Assembly (NCBI RefSeq): GCF_000785515.1 | Contig: NZ_CP009913.1 | Location: 648,001-712,000 of the forward strand | Source: Streptococcus salivarius | GTDB taxonomy: Bacteria > Bacillota > Bacilli > Lactobacillales > Streptococcaceae | Direction: 5' to 3' | Length of the DNA: 64,000 bases | Shown here: one piece after another, positions 9,233-18,755 of the stretch | How the letters are laid out: every line of letters begins with the position of its first letter | Position numbering within the stretch: position 1 is the first letter of the stretch | The notes under the pieces: model-generated | The model's input: only the letters and a program-made list of their open reading frames with translations | Databases searched by the model: none | Told to the model about the DNA's origin: nothing | Made by a program: the position numbers and the translations under genes

Positions 9233-10054
9233 ATGCCTGAGTTACCTGAGGTAGAAACTGTTAGACGAGGGTTAGAAAGATTGGTAGTAAGTCGGACCAT
9301 TTCGTCTGTTGAAGTTAAGGTCCCGAAAATGATTAAGACCTCCTACGATAGTTTTTTGAATGACTTACCTGGCCAAACTATTCAAGCCATGCGACGTAGA
9401 GGCAAGTACTTGATTTTTGATTTTGGACAGTTGATTATGATTTCCCACTTGCGCATGGAAGGGAAATACCTCTTGTTTACGGATCAGGTCCCTGCTAATA
9501 AGCATTTCCATCTTTTCTTTATCTTAGATGATGGCTCGACTCTTGTTTATCAGGACGTCCGCAAGTTTGGGACCTTTGATTTATTGGCTAAAAATCAAGA
9601 GGAGGCTTATTTTACAAAGAAAAAGCTTGGTCCTGAGCCTACTAAGAAGGCTTTTAAATACGCCCCGTTTGAGAGAGCCTTGATGACCTCTGCAAAGCCC
9701 ATTAAAAGTCTCCTTTTGGAGCAGAAATTGGTGGCTGGTCTAGGCAATATCTATGTTGATGAGGTGCTTTGGGCAGCCAAGGTTCATCCTGAGACGCCAG
9801 CAAAGAAACTCAGCAAGGCAGCCATGAAGCGAGTCCATGATCAAACGATTGTTATTTTACAGCTAGGAATTGAAAAAGGTGGCTCAACTATAAGGACTTA
9901 TCGTAATGCCCTTGGTGAGGATGGGACCATGCAGAACTATTTGCAGGTTTACGGAAAGACGGGACAGCCTTGTCCACGCTGCGCAAGCACAATTGAGAAA
10001 ATCAAGTTAGGAGGGAGAGGAACACATTTGTGTCCTCATTGTCAGAAACGATGA
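9233..10054 (+). CDS. mutM: Formamidopyrimidine-DNA glycosylase (Fpg)
   Basis: A 273-residue base-excision repair enzyme removing 8-oxoguanine and FapyG. The catalytic N-terminus MPELPEVE (Pro after Met, then Glu) is present. The H2TH region includes [11 protein letters not shown], and a C-terminal zinc finger CPRC...CPHC ends the protein. AAGGAGGAG precedes the ATG. Its stop overlaps the coaE start by 4 bp (ATGA), a conserved coupling. Confidence 0.97.
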   Translation: MPELPEVETVRRGLERLVVSRTISSVEVKVPKMIKTSYDSFLNDLPGQTIQAMRRRGKYLIFDFGQLIMISHLRMEGKYLLFTDQVPANKHFHLFFILDDGSTLVYQDVRKFGTFDLLAKNQEEAYFTKKKLGPEPTKKAFKYAPFERALMTSAKPIKSLLLEQKLVAGLGNIYVDEVLWAAKVHPETPAKKLSKAAMKRVHDQTIVILQLGIEKGGSTIRTYRNALGEDGTMQNYLQVYGKTGQPCPRCASTIEKIKLGGRGTHLCPHCQKR

Positions 10055-10644
10055 TTATTGGGTTAACAGGTGGTATTGCTTCAGGAAAATCTACTGTTGT
10101 TGAAATGATTAAAGAGGCAGGTTACAAGGTCATTGACGCTGATCAGCTTGTACACGACATGCAGGCTCAAGGGGGCCGTTTGTACCGTGCCTTACTCGAT
10201 TGGTTGGGAGAGGAAATTCTTCTTTCTAATGGGGAATTGAACCGTCCTAAACTAGGGCAACTGATCTTTTCCAATGAGGAGATGAGACAGCGGTCTGCTG
10301 AGATTCAAGGGACGATTATTCGAGAGGAACTAGCAGCGCAAAAGGATTATTTAGCTAAGAAAGAAGATGTTTTTTTCATGGATATTCCCTTGCTTATTGA
10401 GAATGGGTATCAGGACTGGTTTGATCAGATTTGGTTGGTGGCAGTGTTACCGGAGATCCAGTGCCAACGCTTGATGAAACGTAATCACTTAAGTGTTGAG
10501 GAAGCTAAGCTGCGTATTGATAGCCAGATGTCTTTAGCTGAGAAAATGCCTTATGCCAGCTTGGTTCTTGATAATAACGGTAGTCTCGATGATTTGAAGG
10601 AGAAGGTTAAGAGTGCAATAAATGATTTAACGAGCTCCTCATAG
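10051..10644 (+). CDS. coaE: Dephospho-CoA kinase
   Basis: A 197-residue P-loop kinase for the last step of coenzyme A synthesis. The Walker A motif GGIASGKST lies at residues 5-13, and DADQLVH and DIPLLIE are family motifs. The ATG at 10051 is chosen because it forms an ATGA overlap with the mutM stop and begins the conserved MIIGLTGG. An in-frame GTG 21 bp upstream lies inside mutM and would add residues not usual in the family. Confidence 0.96.
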   Translation: MIIGLTGGIASGKSTVVEMIKEAGYKVIDADQLVHDMQAQGGRLYRALLDWLGEEILLSNGELNRPKLGQLIFSNEEMRQRSAEIQGTIIREELAAQKDYLAKKEDVFFMDIPLLIENGYQDWFDQIWLVAVLPEIQCQRLMKRNHLSVEEAKLRIDSQMSLAEKMPYASLVLDNNGSLDDLKEKVKSAINDLTSSS

Positions 10645-10654
10645 CTAGCCATTG

Positions 10655-10663
10655 TGATATAAT
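10655..10663 (+). promoter_or_regulatory. Extended -10 promoter for pmrA-rpmG
   Basis: TGATATAAT is a perfect extended -10 about 30 bp before the pmrA TTG start. No convincing -35 was found. Confidence 0.6.
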
Positions 10664-10694
10664 GGATAGTGAATTTTAGAAAGAAGATGATTAT

Positions 10695-11918
10695 TTGCGC
10701 CAAAAAGAACTTAAAAGTACTGATTGGCAACGTAACCTTAAAATTGCATGGATAGGAACCTTTTTTACTGGAGCTAGTTTCTCCATTGTTATGCCTTTCA
10801 TGGCCCTATACATTGAGGAACTTGGTGTTAAAGGAGACATGGTCGAATGGTATGCTGGCTTGTCTGTTGCCATCTCTGCCTTAGCCTCTGCCTTGGTTTC
10901 TCCTATTTGGGGACGCCTGGCTGACCGTTATGGTCGAAAGCCTATGATGATTAGGGCCAGCATGGTGATGACTTTTACAATGGGAGGGCTTGCCTTAGTC
11001 CCAAATGTTTTCTGGCTGCTTTTCTTAAGAACGCTGAATGGTTTGTTTGCAGGCTATGTCCCAAATGCCACAGCTTTAATTGCTAGTCAGGTTCCTCAGA
11101 ATCGTTCTGGCTATGCCTTGGGGACCTTGTCTACGGGTCTAACGGCAGGTGTTCTGATTGGCCCTTTGTTAGGTGGTACCTTATCTGAGGCGTTTGGTAT
11201 GAGGGGTACCTTTTTATTGGTTGGACTCATTCTATTTATCTGCTGCCTCTTAACTATTTTTGGCTTGCGAGAGGATTTCCAGCCTGTCGAAAAGGGAGAG
11301 ATGATGACCCTTTCTCAGGTTTTTGCAAGAATTCCCAGCAAATCTATGTTGATTGGCCTTTTTGTGACCAGTATGATTATTCAGATTTCTGCCCAATCGA
11401 TTGCACCTATGTTGGCCCTTTACATTCGTTATTTAGGTCAGAGGGAAAATATCCTTTTTTACTCAGGGTTAATTGTTTCTGCTATGGGCTTTTCTAGTCT
11501 CTTAAGTACCCCTTATCTGGGAAAATTGGGAGACCGTATTGGGAATCATCGCTTGCTTTTAATGGGGCTATTTTATAGCTTTCTCTTGTATTTCCTCTGT
11601 GGTTTTGCCGGTTCAGCCTTGCAACTGGGTATCTTACGCTTTGCCTATGGCTTCGGTGTAGGTGCTCTTATGCCTAGTGTCAATTCTTTATTGACCAAGA
11701 TGACACCCAAGGAAGGAATCTCAAGAATATTTAGCTTTAATCAAAGCTTTTCATATATTGGACAGGTTTTAGGTCCCTTTGTTGGGTCAGCAGTTGCGAC
11801 AGGTCTAGGTTATCGCTGGGTCTTCTTTGTGACTGCAATGATTGTCTTTGGAAATTTTGTCTGGTCCTTAATCATCTTTAGAAAATTGCTAGGAGTCAAG
11901 AATATAGGTGAGAGTTAA
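10695..11918 (+). CDS. pmrA: MFS multidrug efflux transporter, PmrA type
   Basis: A 407-residue, 12-helix major facilitator. The loop 2-3 motif [11 protein letters not shown] is characteristic, as are the repeated glycine-rich helices ([17 protein letters not shown] in helix 5, the drug:proton antiporter signature). It matches streptococcal PmrA, linked to fluoroquinolone and dye efflux, and sits in the conserved coaE-pmrA-rpmG-secG order. A TTG start at 10695 is used; AGAAAGAAGA lies just upstream. The ATG at 10687 is out of frame. Confidence 0.9.
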   Translation: MRQKELKSTDWQRNLKIAWIGTFFTGASFSIVMPFMALYIEELGVKGDMVEWYAGLSVAISALASALVSPIWGRLADRYGRKPMMIRASMVMTFTMGGLALVPNVFWLLFLRTLNGLFAGYVPNATALIASQVPQNRSGYALGTLSTGLTAGVLIGPLLGGTLSEAFGMRGTFLLVGLILFICCLLTIFGLREDFQPVEKGEMMTLSQVFARIPSKSMLIGLFVTSMIIQISAQSIAPMLALYIRYLGQRENILFYSGLIVSAMGFSSLLSTPYLGKLGDRIGNHRLLLMGLFYSFLLYFLCGFAGSALQLGILRFAYGFGVGALMPSVNSLLTKMTPKEGISRIFSFNQSFSYIGQVLGPFVGSAVATGLGYRWVFFVTAMIVFGNFVWSLIIFRKLLGVKNIGES

Positions 11919-12054
11919 AATCAATTTAAAGTGTAGTGAATGTGGGAGCATCAACTATCTCACAAGTAAAAATAAACAGAATCATCCTGAGAAAATTCAG
12001 GTACCCAAATTCTGCCCTAAGGATAGAAAAGTAACCTTACATGTTGAATCTTAA
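11908..12054 (+). CDS. rpmG: 50S ribosomal protein L33
   Basis: A 48-residue protein starting at GTG 11908 and overlapping pmrA by 11 bp. It reads [17 protein letters not shown] with the CxxC pair, then KFCP and KVTLHVES at the end. The second pair has only one Cys (FCPKD), the zinc-lacking (C-minus-like) pattern also seen in some streptococcal L33 copies. AGGAG lies about 12 nt upstream. It is easily missed because of its GTG start and overlap. Confidence 0.92.
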   Translation: MRVKINLKCSECGSINYLTSKNKQNHPEKIQVPKFCPKDRKVTLHVES

Positions 12055-12099
12055 AGGGTTCTATGGTAGAATAAAAAGGACTTTTTCGGAGGAATAACT

Positions 12100-12336
12100 A
12101 TGTACGACTTATTATTAACGCTGCTCTTGGTGATGTCAGCTATTATTGTGATTGCGGTATTTATGCAGCCACAAAAAAATCCAAGTAGCAATGTCTTTGA
12201 TGGTGGTGGGTCAGAAGCACTATTTGAACGTAGTAAACCACGTGGTTTTGAAGCCTTTATGCAACGCTTTACAGGAATCATGGTTTTTCTATGGATTGTA
12301 GATGCAATCGTCCTTTCCATTCTCTCAAGTAAGTAA
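12100..12336 (+). CDS. secG: Preprotein translocase subunit SecG
   Basis: A 78-residue protein with two membrane helices (residues 3-22 and 57-75) joined by a loop with GGGSEALF, the SecG hallmark. It assists SecYE in protein export. CGGAGG precedes the ATG. The small gap after rpmG contains a possible extended -10 (TATGGTAGAAT). Confidence 0.93.
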   Translation: MYDLLLTLLLVMSAIIVIAVFMQPQKNPSSNVFDGGGSEALFERSKPRGFEAFMQRFTGIMVFLWIVDAIVLSILSSK

Positions 12337-12364
12337 TGAGCTGACTGAGGTTGGCTCATTTTTT
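12335..12364 (+). terminator. Intrinsic terminator after secG
   Basis: Arms AATGAGCTGAC and GTTGGCTCATT with two wobbles and a T run, overlapping the secG stop codon. Confidence 0.8.
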
Positions 12365-12398
12365 GCGTTATAGTCAATAAATAAAAGAAAAGGAAATC

Positions 12399-14852
12399 AT
12401 GAAAGAATCTATTATAAATTATTTGAAGGAGCATGGGAAATCCAGTGTAAACGACATTGCCCAGGCTCTTAATCATGCTGGGGGAGAAAAGTTCCCTCAG
12501 CTCATCAAGGCCATGTCAGCCATGGAAAGTAAGGGACAGTTGCGTTTTAACCGAGATGGCTCTGTATCCTTGCGTCCTAAGAAAGAAAATCCTAATCAGG
12601 TGACTGTTGAAGGTATCTTCCGTGCCAATAAGAACGGTTTTGGTTTCTTGCATGTTGATGACAGTGAAGATGACATGTTCATCGGTCGTAATGATGTTGG
12701 CCATGCCATTGACGGTGATACTGTTGCCGTTGTTATCAAGAAGCCAGCAGATCGTTTGCGTGGGACAGCAGCAGAAGCGCGTGTTGTTGAAATTGTAGAA
12801 CGTTCGCTTAAGACTGTTGTAGGGAAATTTATCCTTAGCGACGAGAAAGAACCTTATGCGGGTTACATTAAGTCTAAAAACCAAAAAATTCAGCAGCCAA
12901 TTTATATCAAGAAAGAACCAGTTGCCCTAGATGGTACTGAAATTATCAAGGTTGATATTGAAAAATACCCTAACCGTCACTATGATTATTTCGTAGGAAG
13001 TGTTCGTGACATTATTGGTCATCAGGGGGATGCCGGTATTGATGTCTTGGAAGTCTTGGAATCAATGGATATTGTTTCAGAGTTTCCAGAGGATGTCATG
13101 GCGGAAGCAGAAGCTGTACCAGATGCACCGAGTCAGGAAGACCTCGTTGGTCGTGTTGACCTCCGTCAAGAGGTAACTTTTACCATTGACGGAGCTGATG
13201 CTAAGGACTTGGATGATGCGGTTCATATCAAACGTTTGCCAAATGGTAACTTTGAGCTTGGTGTTCATATTGCTGATGTGTCTTACTATGTTACTGAAGG
13301 ATCTGCACTTAACCGTGAGGCCGTAGCACGTGGGACTTCTGTTTATGTGACAGACCGCGTGGTACCAATGTTGCCTGAGCGTCTTTCGAATGGTATTTGT
13401 TCACTTAATCCCAATGTTGATCGTTTGACGCAATCAGCCATTATGGAGATTACTCCTAAAGGTAAGGTGGTTAATCATAAGATTTGTCAATCTGTGATTA
13501 ATACAACCTTCCGTATGACCTACAGTGATGTCAATGAGATGTTGGCTGGAAATCCAGAAAAGATTGAGCAGTTTAAGCCAATCATGGATTCTGTATCAGC
13601 TATGGCAGAATTGCATAAGATTTTAGAAGACATGCGTGAGCGTCGTGGTGCCCTTAACTTTGATACATCTGAAGCTCGTATCTTGGTTAATGAGAAGGGA
13701 ATGCCAGTGGATATCGTGGTGCGTGAACGTGGAACAGCCGAGCGAATGATTGAATCCTTCATGTTGGCTGCCAATGAATGTGTGGCAGAGCACTTTGCTA
13801 AGGCTAAGTTGCCATTTATTTACCGTATCCACGAAGAGCCAAAGGCTGAGAAATTGCAACGCTTCATGGATTATGCCTCTATCTTTGGTGTTCAAATCAA
13901 AGGAACTGCCAATAAGATGGATCAGCTAGACTTGCAAGAGTTTATGGCCAAAGTTCAGGGAAAACCTGGAGCAGAGGTCATGAACATGATGCTGCTTCGT
14001 TCAATGCAACAAGCCCGCTATTCAGAACACAACCACGGACACTATGGACTTGCGGCTCAGTATTATACCCACTTTACTAGTCCAATCCGTCGTTACCCAG
14101 ACCTCTTGGTTCACCGAATGATTCGTGAGTACACTAACAATATGTCTCAAGAAACACGTGAACATTTTGAAGAGGTTATTCCTGAGTTAGCGACATCATC
14201 TTCAACTCTTGAACGTCGTGCCATTGATGCCGAACGTGTCGTTGAAGCTATGAAAAAAGCGGAATACATGGAAGAGTTTGTTGGCCAAGAATTCGATGGT
14301 ATTGTCGGAAGTGTGGTTAAATTTGGTATGTTTGTGGAATTGCCAAACACTATCGAAGGTTTGGTTCACATCACGACCCTTCCAGAATTTTACAATTACA
14401 ATGAACGTACCATGACACTTCAGGGTGAGAAAACTGGTAAGACTTTCCGAGTTGGTCAGCCTATCCGTGTCAAATTAACACGTGCGGATAAGGAAACAGG
14501 AGACATTGACTTCCAATACCTTCCAAGCGAGTATGATGTTACTGAGAAAGTAGACCACAAGGCTCGTCAGGAACGTGAAGAGAAGGCGAAAGCCTTCCGA
14601 AATAGAGGTCCACGTCGTGACCGTCAAAATGGAGACTTCGAACGTCGTGGTAAACGTGGGGATAACCGTAACCATCAAGATGCTAATGGTCGTAAAGGCT
14701 CTTATGACGAAAAACGTAAGTCATCTAAGAAACCCGACAAGCGTAAGAATCAAAACCGTCCTCATAATGATAACAAGGGACGTGAGAGTGGCCGTCGTAA
14801 GAAGAAAGGGAACAAACCTTTCTACAAGGACGTTGCTAAAAAACGAAAATAG
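12399..14852 (+). CDS. rnr: Ribonuclease R
   Basis: An 817-residue processive 3'-5' exoribonuclease able to degrade structured RNA. An N-terminal winged helix (to ~60) is followed by two cold-shock domains. The RNB catalytic domain carries the acidic cluster DGADAKDLDD at about 263-272. An S1 domain (FDGIVGSVVKFGMFVELP) starts near 630. The tail from ~715 is rich in Lys, Arg and Asn. smpB follows 21 bp downstream; RNase R and SmpB work together in trans-translation, so the operon is functionally coherent. Confidence 0.97.
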   Translation: MKESIINYLKEHGKSSVNDIAQALNHAGGEKFPQLIKAMSAMESKGQLRFNRDGSVSLRPKKENPNQVTVEGIFRANKNGFGFLHVDDSEDDMFIGRNDVGHAIDGDTVAVVIKKPADRLRGTAAEARVVEIVERSLKTVVGKFILSDEKEPYAGYIKSKNQKIQQPIYIKKEPVALDGTEIIKVDIEKYPNRHYDYFVGSVRDIIGHQGDAGIDVLEVLESMDIVSEFPEDVMAEAEAVPDAPSQEDLVGRVDLRQEVTFTIDGADAKDLDDAVHIKRLPNGNFELGVHIADVSYYVTEGSALNREAVARGTSVYVTDRVVPMLPERLSNGICSLNPNVDRLTQSAIMEITPKGKVVNHKICQSVINTTFRMTYSDVNEMLAGNPEKIEQFKPIMDSVSAMAELHKILEDMRERRGALNFDTSEARILVNEKGMPVDIVVRERGTAERMIESFMLAANECVAEHFAKAKLPFIYRIHEEPKAEKLQRFMDYASIFGVQIKGTANKMDQLDLQEFMAKVQGKPGAEVMNMMLLRSMQQARYSEHNHGHYGLAAQYYTHFTSPIRRYPDLLVHRMIREYTNNMSQETREHFEEVIPELATSSSTLERRAIDAERVVEAMKKAEYMEEFVGQEFDGIVGSVVKFGMFVELPNTIEGLVHITTLPEFYNYNERTMTLQGEKTGKTFRVGQPIRVKLTRADKETGDIDFQYLPSEYDVTEKVDHKARQEREEKAKAFRNRGPRRDRQNGDFERRGKRGDNRNHQDANGRKGSYDEKRKSSKKPDKRKNQNRPHNDNKGRESGRRKKKGNKPFYKDVAKKRK

Positions 14853-14873
14853 GATGAGAATGGAGGGACTGCT

Positions 14874-15338
14874 ATGCCAAAGGGTGAAGGCAATGTTGTT
14901 GCTCAGAATAAAAAGGCTAGACATGACTATAGTATCGTTGATACTATTGAAGCAGGTATCGTGCTAACAGGGACGGAGATTAAATCCGTTCGTGCGGCAC
15001 GCATCCAACTAAAAGATGGCTATGCCCAAATCAAGAACGGTGAGGCTTGGTTAATCAATGTTCATATTGCTCCTTTTGAGCAAGGTAATATTTGGAATCA
15101 AGATCCAGACCGTACGAGAAAATTATTGCTTAAGAAGAAGCAAATCACCAAACTTCAAAATGACCTTAAGGGAACAGGAATGACCTTGGTTCCTCTTAAG
15201 GTGTACCTAAAAAACGGTTTTGCCAAGGTATTGCTTGGTATTGCCAAAGGGAAACACGATTACGATAAACGTGAGTCTATCAAACGTCGTGAACAAGAAC
15301 GTGATATTAAACGTATTATCAAGAGTGTTAACCGTTAA
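14874..15338 (+). CDS. smpB: SsrA-binding protein SmpB
   Basis: A 154-residue partner of tmRNA in rescuing stalled ribosomes. The family core [19 protein letters not shown] and the basic C-terminal tail ending in RIIKSVNR are present. GGAGGGA precedes the ATG. The tmRNA gene itself is not in the window. Confidence 0.97.
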   Translation: MPKGEGNVVAQNKKARHDYSIVDTIEAGIVLTGTEIKSVRAARIQLKDGYAQIKNGEAWLINVHIAPFEQGNIWNQDPDRTRKLLLKKKQITKLQNDLKGTGMTLVPLKVYLKNGFAKVLLGIAKGKHDYDKRESIKRREQERDIKRIIKSVNR

Positions 15339-15345
15339 AACGCCT

Positions 15346-15381
15346 ATCATCTAAGACTGCTATAGTCCTAGATGATTTTTT
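15346..15381 (+). terminator. Intrinsic terminator after smpB
   Basis: Arms ATCATCTAAGACT and AGTCCTAGATGAT pair with one mismatch and are followed by TTTTTTG. Confidence 0.85.
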
Positions 15382-15454
15382 GTTTTTGGCTTTAAGACAT
15401 GATATAATGGGAGTACCATACGGTCTTTAGTTAGGATAGCAGATATACCTAACT
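15380..15454 (+). promoter_or_regulatory. Promoter and leader hairpin before the HAD-cyclophilin gene
   Basis: -35 TTGTTT (15380-15385), 17-bp spacer, extended -10 TGATATAAT (15400-15408). The transcribed leader contains an inverted repeat AGTTAGG (15429-15435) / CCTAACT (15448-15454). No T run follows it, so it is an mRNA leader hairpin rather than a terminator. Confidence 0.6.
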
Positions 15455-15484
15455 CTGGACGTGATACTGTAAAGGAGATTAGCG

Positions 15485-16891
15485 ATGCCAGTAGATGCTA
15501 AAACAAAATACAAGGCCAAGAAGACAAAGATTGTTTTCTTCGACATTGACGACACCCTTCGTGTCAAAAAGACAGGCTACATTCCTGAGTCTATTAAGGC
15601 TGTTTTCAAAGGGCTTAAAGAAAAAGGAATTTTGACGGGGATTGCCACAGGACGTGGCTACTATGGTGTCGTTGAGGACATTCGAGACTTAGAGCCCGAT
15701 TATTTTGTAACCATCAATGGAACTTATGTGATTAATCGAAAAGGCGAAGAAATTTATAACCAGCCCCTAGCTCGTGAGGTTACAGAAGCCTTTGTTGCTT
15801 GGTGCAAGGAGATTGGGATTGCTTGGGGCTTTGCTGGTAAGGATAAGCCAGTTGTTTCTGAGCGTTCAGATTTGATTGATGATGCTATGAAACCAGTCTA
15901 TGGTCTTTGTGATGTGGAGCCAGACTTCCACTTGTCGAACGATGTTTACCATATGTGGACTTTTGCGGAAAATGATGGTGAGCTTGAGTTACCAGAAGAA
16001 CTTGCGACACATGTCCGCTTGGTGCCTTGGCACGAACACTCCTCTGACGTCGTAGCAAATGGTATCTCAAAAGCATCTGGTGTCGAGCATGTCTTGGAGC
16101 ACGAAAACCTTAAACCGGTCAATGCTATGATGTTTGGTGATGGTCCAAACGATATGGAAATCTTTGACTATGTTGGACTTAAGATTGCCATGGGTAACGC
16201 TACACCAGAATTGAAAGAAAAAGCAGATTACGTTACAGGAACAGTAGAAGAAGATGGCATTTTCAATGCCTTGGAGGAACTCGGATTGGTAGAAAAAGAA
16301 CTTCATTTCCCACAACTTGACTTGGATGCAGTAGAAGGTCCAGTCGTAACAATTAAAACAAACCATGGTGATTTGGTCATCAAACTTTTCCCTGATCATG
16401 CACCATTAACAGTTACTAACTTTGTCAATTTGGCCAAGAGTGGCTACTATGACGGTGTGATTTTCCACCGTATTATCAAGGACTTTATGATTCAAGGTGG
16501 TGACCCAACTGGTACTGGTATGGGTGGTGAGTCAAGTTTCGGTGGTAGCTTCCAGGATGAATTTTCTGAAGAACTCTATAACCTCCGTGGTGCGCTTTCT
16601 ATGGCCAATGCTGGACCAGATACTAATGGTAGCCAGTTCTTCATCGTTCAAACGCCTGAAATTCCTTATGCTAAAAAGGAACTCGAACGTGGTGGTTGGC
16701 CAGCACCAATCGCGGAAGCTTATGCTGAAAATGGTGGAACACCTCACCTAGACCGTCGTCACACAGTCTTTGGTCAATTGGTGGATGAAGACTCTTACAA
16801 GGTGCTTGATGAGATTGCCAATGTTGAGGTTGGAGCTCAAGATAAGCCACTTGAGGATGTTGTGATTGAAACAGTTGAGGTAGCAGACTAA
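15485..16891 (+). CDS. HAD-family hydrolase fused to cyclophilin-type peptidyl-prolyl isomerase
   Basis: A 468-residue two-domain protein. Residues ~14-270 form a Cof-type (HAD-IIB) phosphatase with DIDDT at 20-24 and a C-terminal [10 protein letters not shown]. From ~283 a cyclophilin domain reads [30 protein letters not shown] and GSQFFIV. It therefore combines a sugar- or nucleotide-phosphate phosphatase with proline isomerase activity in the cytosol (no signal peptide). This fusion is known in streptococci. An insert ERGGWPAP within the PPIase is noticeable. AAAGGAG precedes the ATG. The S1 gene follows after 1 bp. Confidence 0.92.
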   Translation: MPVDAKTKYKAKKTKIVFFDIDDTLRVKKTGYIPESIKAVFKGLKEKGILTGIATGRGYYGVVEDIRDLEPDYFVTINGTYVINRKGEEIYNQPLAREVTEAFVAWCKEIGIAWGFAGKDKPVVSERSDLIDDAMKPVYGLCDVEPDFHLSNDVYHMWTFAENDGELELPEELATHVRLVPWHEHSSDVVANGISKASGVEHVLEHENLKPVNAMMFGDGPNDMEIFDYVGLKIAMGNATPELKEKADYVTGTVEEDGIFNALEELGLVEKELHFPQLDLDAVEGPVVTIKTNHGDLVIKLFPDHAPLTVTNFVNLAKSGYYDGVIFHRIIKDFMIQGGDPTGTGMGGESSFGGSFQDEFSEELYNLRGALSMANAGPDTNGSQFFIVQTPEIPYAKKELERGGWPAPIAEAYAENGGTPHLDRRHTVFGQLVDEDSYKVLDEIANVEVGAQDKPLEDVVIETVEVAD

Positions 16892-16892
16892 G

Positions 16893-17261
16893 ATGAAAAT
16901 TGGAGACAAGCTTAGGGGTGTTATCACAGGCATCAAGCCTTACGGTGCCTTTGTTTCATTGGAAAATGGTACCACAGGCTTGATTCACATCTCGGAGATT
17001 AAGACAGGTTATATCGACAACATCTACAATACCCTCAAGGTAGACCAGGAGGTCTTGGTTCAAGTTGTTGATTTTGATGAATTTACACAAAAGGCCAGTC
17101 TTTCTTTGAGAACCCTTGAGGAAGAAAAAAATAAAATCCCTCATCGTCATCGTTTCTCAGATAGTCGTTTGAACTATGGCTTTAAACCTTTGGCAGAAGC
17201 AATGCCAGGATGGATTGAAGAAGGACTTGACTATCTTAGACAAGAGCATGAGGAAAAATAG
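16893..17261 (+). CDS. cvfD: S1 RNA-binding domain protein, CvfD/GSP13 family
   Basis: A 122-residue protein with one S1 domain at residues 1-75 (KLRGVITGIKPYGAFVSL, GLIHISEI). A short Lys/His/Arg linker and an acidic C-terminal helix follow. It resembles GSP13/YugI and streptococcal CvfD, which bind RNA or ribosomes and affect stress responses after transcription. It is separated from the HAD-cyclophilin gene by a single base, so translation is coupled. Confidence 0.88.
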   Translation: MKIGDKLRGVITGIKPYGAFVSLENGTTGLIHISEIKTGYIDNIYNTLKVDQEVLVQVVDFDEFTQKASLSLRTLEEEKNKIPHRHRFSDSRLNYGFKPLAEAMPGWIEEGLDYLRQEHEEK

Positions 17262-17262
17262 C

Positions 17263-17298
17263 AAAAAAAGCTGACTCTCAATGAGTCGGCTTTTTTGG
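17263..17298 (+). terminator. Intrinsic terminator after the S1 gene
   Basis: Arms AAAAAAGCTGACTC and GAGTCGGCTTTTTT with one wobble, starting just after the stop codon. Confidence 0.88.
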
Positions 17299-17320
17299 TG
17301 TTTTCGATTTGGCTACAAAC

Positions 17321-17346
17321 AAAAAGATCTTCAATTTAATTGAAGA
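17321..17346 (-). terminator. Intrinsic terminator of pepQ
   Basis: Read on the minus strand, TCTTCAATT pairs with AATTGAAGA and is followed by TCTTTTT. It lies 15 bp past the pepQ stop and is convergent with the S1 gene terminator. Confidence 0.75.
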
Positions 17347-17360
17347 CCCATGTTTATTAA

Positions 17361-18443
17361 TTAGACATCAAAATAGATCAATTCTTTTGGTGTGTGTGTG
17401 AAGACTTCAAAGCCATCTTTTGTCACATAACCACAGTCCTCGATACGAACACCAACTTTTTCAGGAATGTAAATACCTGGTTCAACAGAGAAGCACATTC
17501 CTTCTTCGATTACCAAGTCATTTCCTTCCATGATAGAAGGGAATTCATGCACATCCATTCCGATACCGTGTCCGAGGCGGTGGTTGAAGTATTCGCCGTA
17601 ACCAGCTTTTTCAATAACATTACGTGCTGCAGCATCGACTTCGCTGGCAGTTACACCTGGTTTAATCATATCTAGGGCAGCCTGTTGAGCTTCTAAAGTC
17701 AAGTGGTAGATTTCTTTTTTGAAATCATCGGGTTTTCCAACAGCGACTGTTCGCGTCATATCTGAAGCATAGCCATTCACCATACAGCCCAAGTCGAAGA
17801 GAAGAAGAGCATCTTTTTCAATTTTGTTGCTTCCAGGAATGCCGTGTGGGTTGGCTGCATTGTTACCAGTCAAGACCATAGTTTCAAAGCTCATTTCATA
17901 GCCCAAGCGTTTGATGCCAAATTCGATTTGAGCAATGATGTCTGTTTCAGTAACGTCGAGAGAGATATTGTCGAAACCGATATTAACAGCTTTATCAGCA
18001 TAATCACCGGCAACCAACATTTTTTGAATTTCATCAGCTGACTTGATAACGCGCATTTTTTGAATGAATGGTGTCAAGTTTTCAAAGCGACCATCAAAGA
18101 CCGTTTGCAATCCTTGGAACTTAGTCACATTGAGATTGTCAAACTCTGCATAAATAATAGGGCTGTCTGTACTTGCTAGGCCAGCTTTGATTTTTTGCCA
18201 TGGATTTTCAGAATCCACATATCCAAAGACTGGGAAGTCGAGTACAGCAGAGGCACGTGCAACCTCAAGAGCAGGAACAAAGAGGGCAGGTTCACGATTT
18301 TCGTAGACGAAGAGGAACATTTGGCGTTCATGTGGGTCACAATCAAAACCAGTAAGATAATTGACAGTTACAGGATCTGAAACAATAGCTAGCCCTGCTT
18401 TATTTTCATTCAAAAAATGACGAATGCGATCAAGTTTAGACAT
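17361..18443 (-). CDS. pepQ: Xaa-Pro dipeptidase
   Basis: A 360-residue M24 metallopeptidase that cleaves dipeptides with C-terminal proline, useful for casein or saliva peptide use. The creatinase-like N-terminal domain is followed by a pita-bread domain. Metal ligands are seen in LLFDLG (Asp), YASDMTRT (Asp), HRLGHGIG (His), VEPGIY (Glu) and VRIED (Glu). It is divergent from ccpA, the standard streptococcal and lactococcal arrangement. AAAGGAG lies upstream of its ATG on the minus strand. Confidence 0.96.
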   Translation of the reverse strand: MSKLDRIRHFLNENKAGLAIVSDPVTVNYLTGFDCDPHERQMFLFVYENREPALFVPALEVARASAVLDFPVFGYVDSENPWQKIKAGLASTDSPIIYAEFDNLNVTKFQGLQTVFDGRFENLTPFIQKMRVIKSADEIQKMLVAGDYADKAVNIGFDNISLDVTETDIIAQIEFGIKRLGYEMSFETMVLTGNNAANPHGIPGSNKIEKDALLLFDLGCMVNGYASDMTRTVAVGKPDDFKKEIYHLTLEAQQAALDMIKPGVTASEVDAAARNVIEKAGYGEYFNHRLGHGIGMDVHEFPSIMEGNDLVIEEGMCFSVEPGIYIPEKVGVRIEDCGYVTKDGFEVFTHTPKELIYFDV

Positions 18444-18755
18444 AGAAAAAACTCCTTTGTATTTCTTACACTCATTCTGTCACTTTTATAGGGAAAATGC
18501 AAGTTGTTTTTTGGCTTTTCATTAAATCATTTACTTTCATTGAGACTTTTTTAGGCTAGTTTTGTAAGCGATGGATAGTCTTGGAAACACGAAATGAGAG
18601 GCCTTTTTCTGAAATGGCTTTCTTCCTCGTAACCATAAAGAAGGAATCCCTTTCATTTTTTTGTAAAAAATCAGTCAAAATAATTGAAAGTGTTTTCAGA
18701 ATCTGATACAATTAGAATGAATAAGTGAGCGTAAAATGAGAAAGGAAGTGTTTTT
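18444..18755. promoter_or_regulatory. pepQ-ccpA divergent intergenic region with ccpA promoter and cre-like site
   Basis: This 312-bp gap holds a strong ccpA promoter: -35 TTGAAA (18684-18689), 17-bp spacer, extended -10 TGATACAAT (18704-18712). A cre-like palindrome TGAAAGTGTTTTCA (18685-18698) overlaps the -35; it differs from the CcpA consensus TGWAANCGNTNWCA at one position (T for the central C). Overlap with the -35 suggests negative autoregulation. The pepQ promoter is not obvious. The middle (18540-18670) shows only AT-rich sequence with no gene. Confidence 0.6.

Noticed and set aside
18557-18575. A second cre site (TGTAAGCGATGGAT) in the pepQ-ccpA gap
   Set aside because: Its 3' half does not fit the consensus; only the 5' half-site matches.
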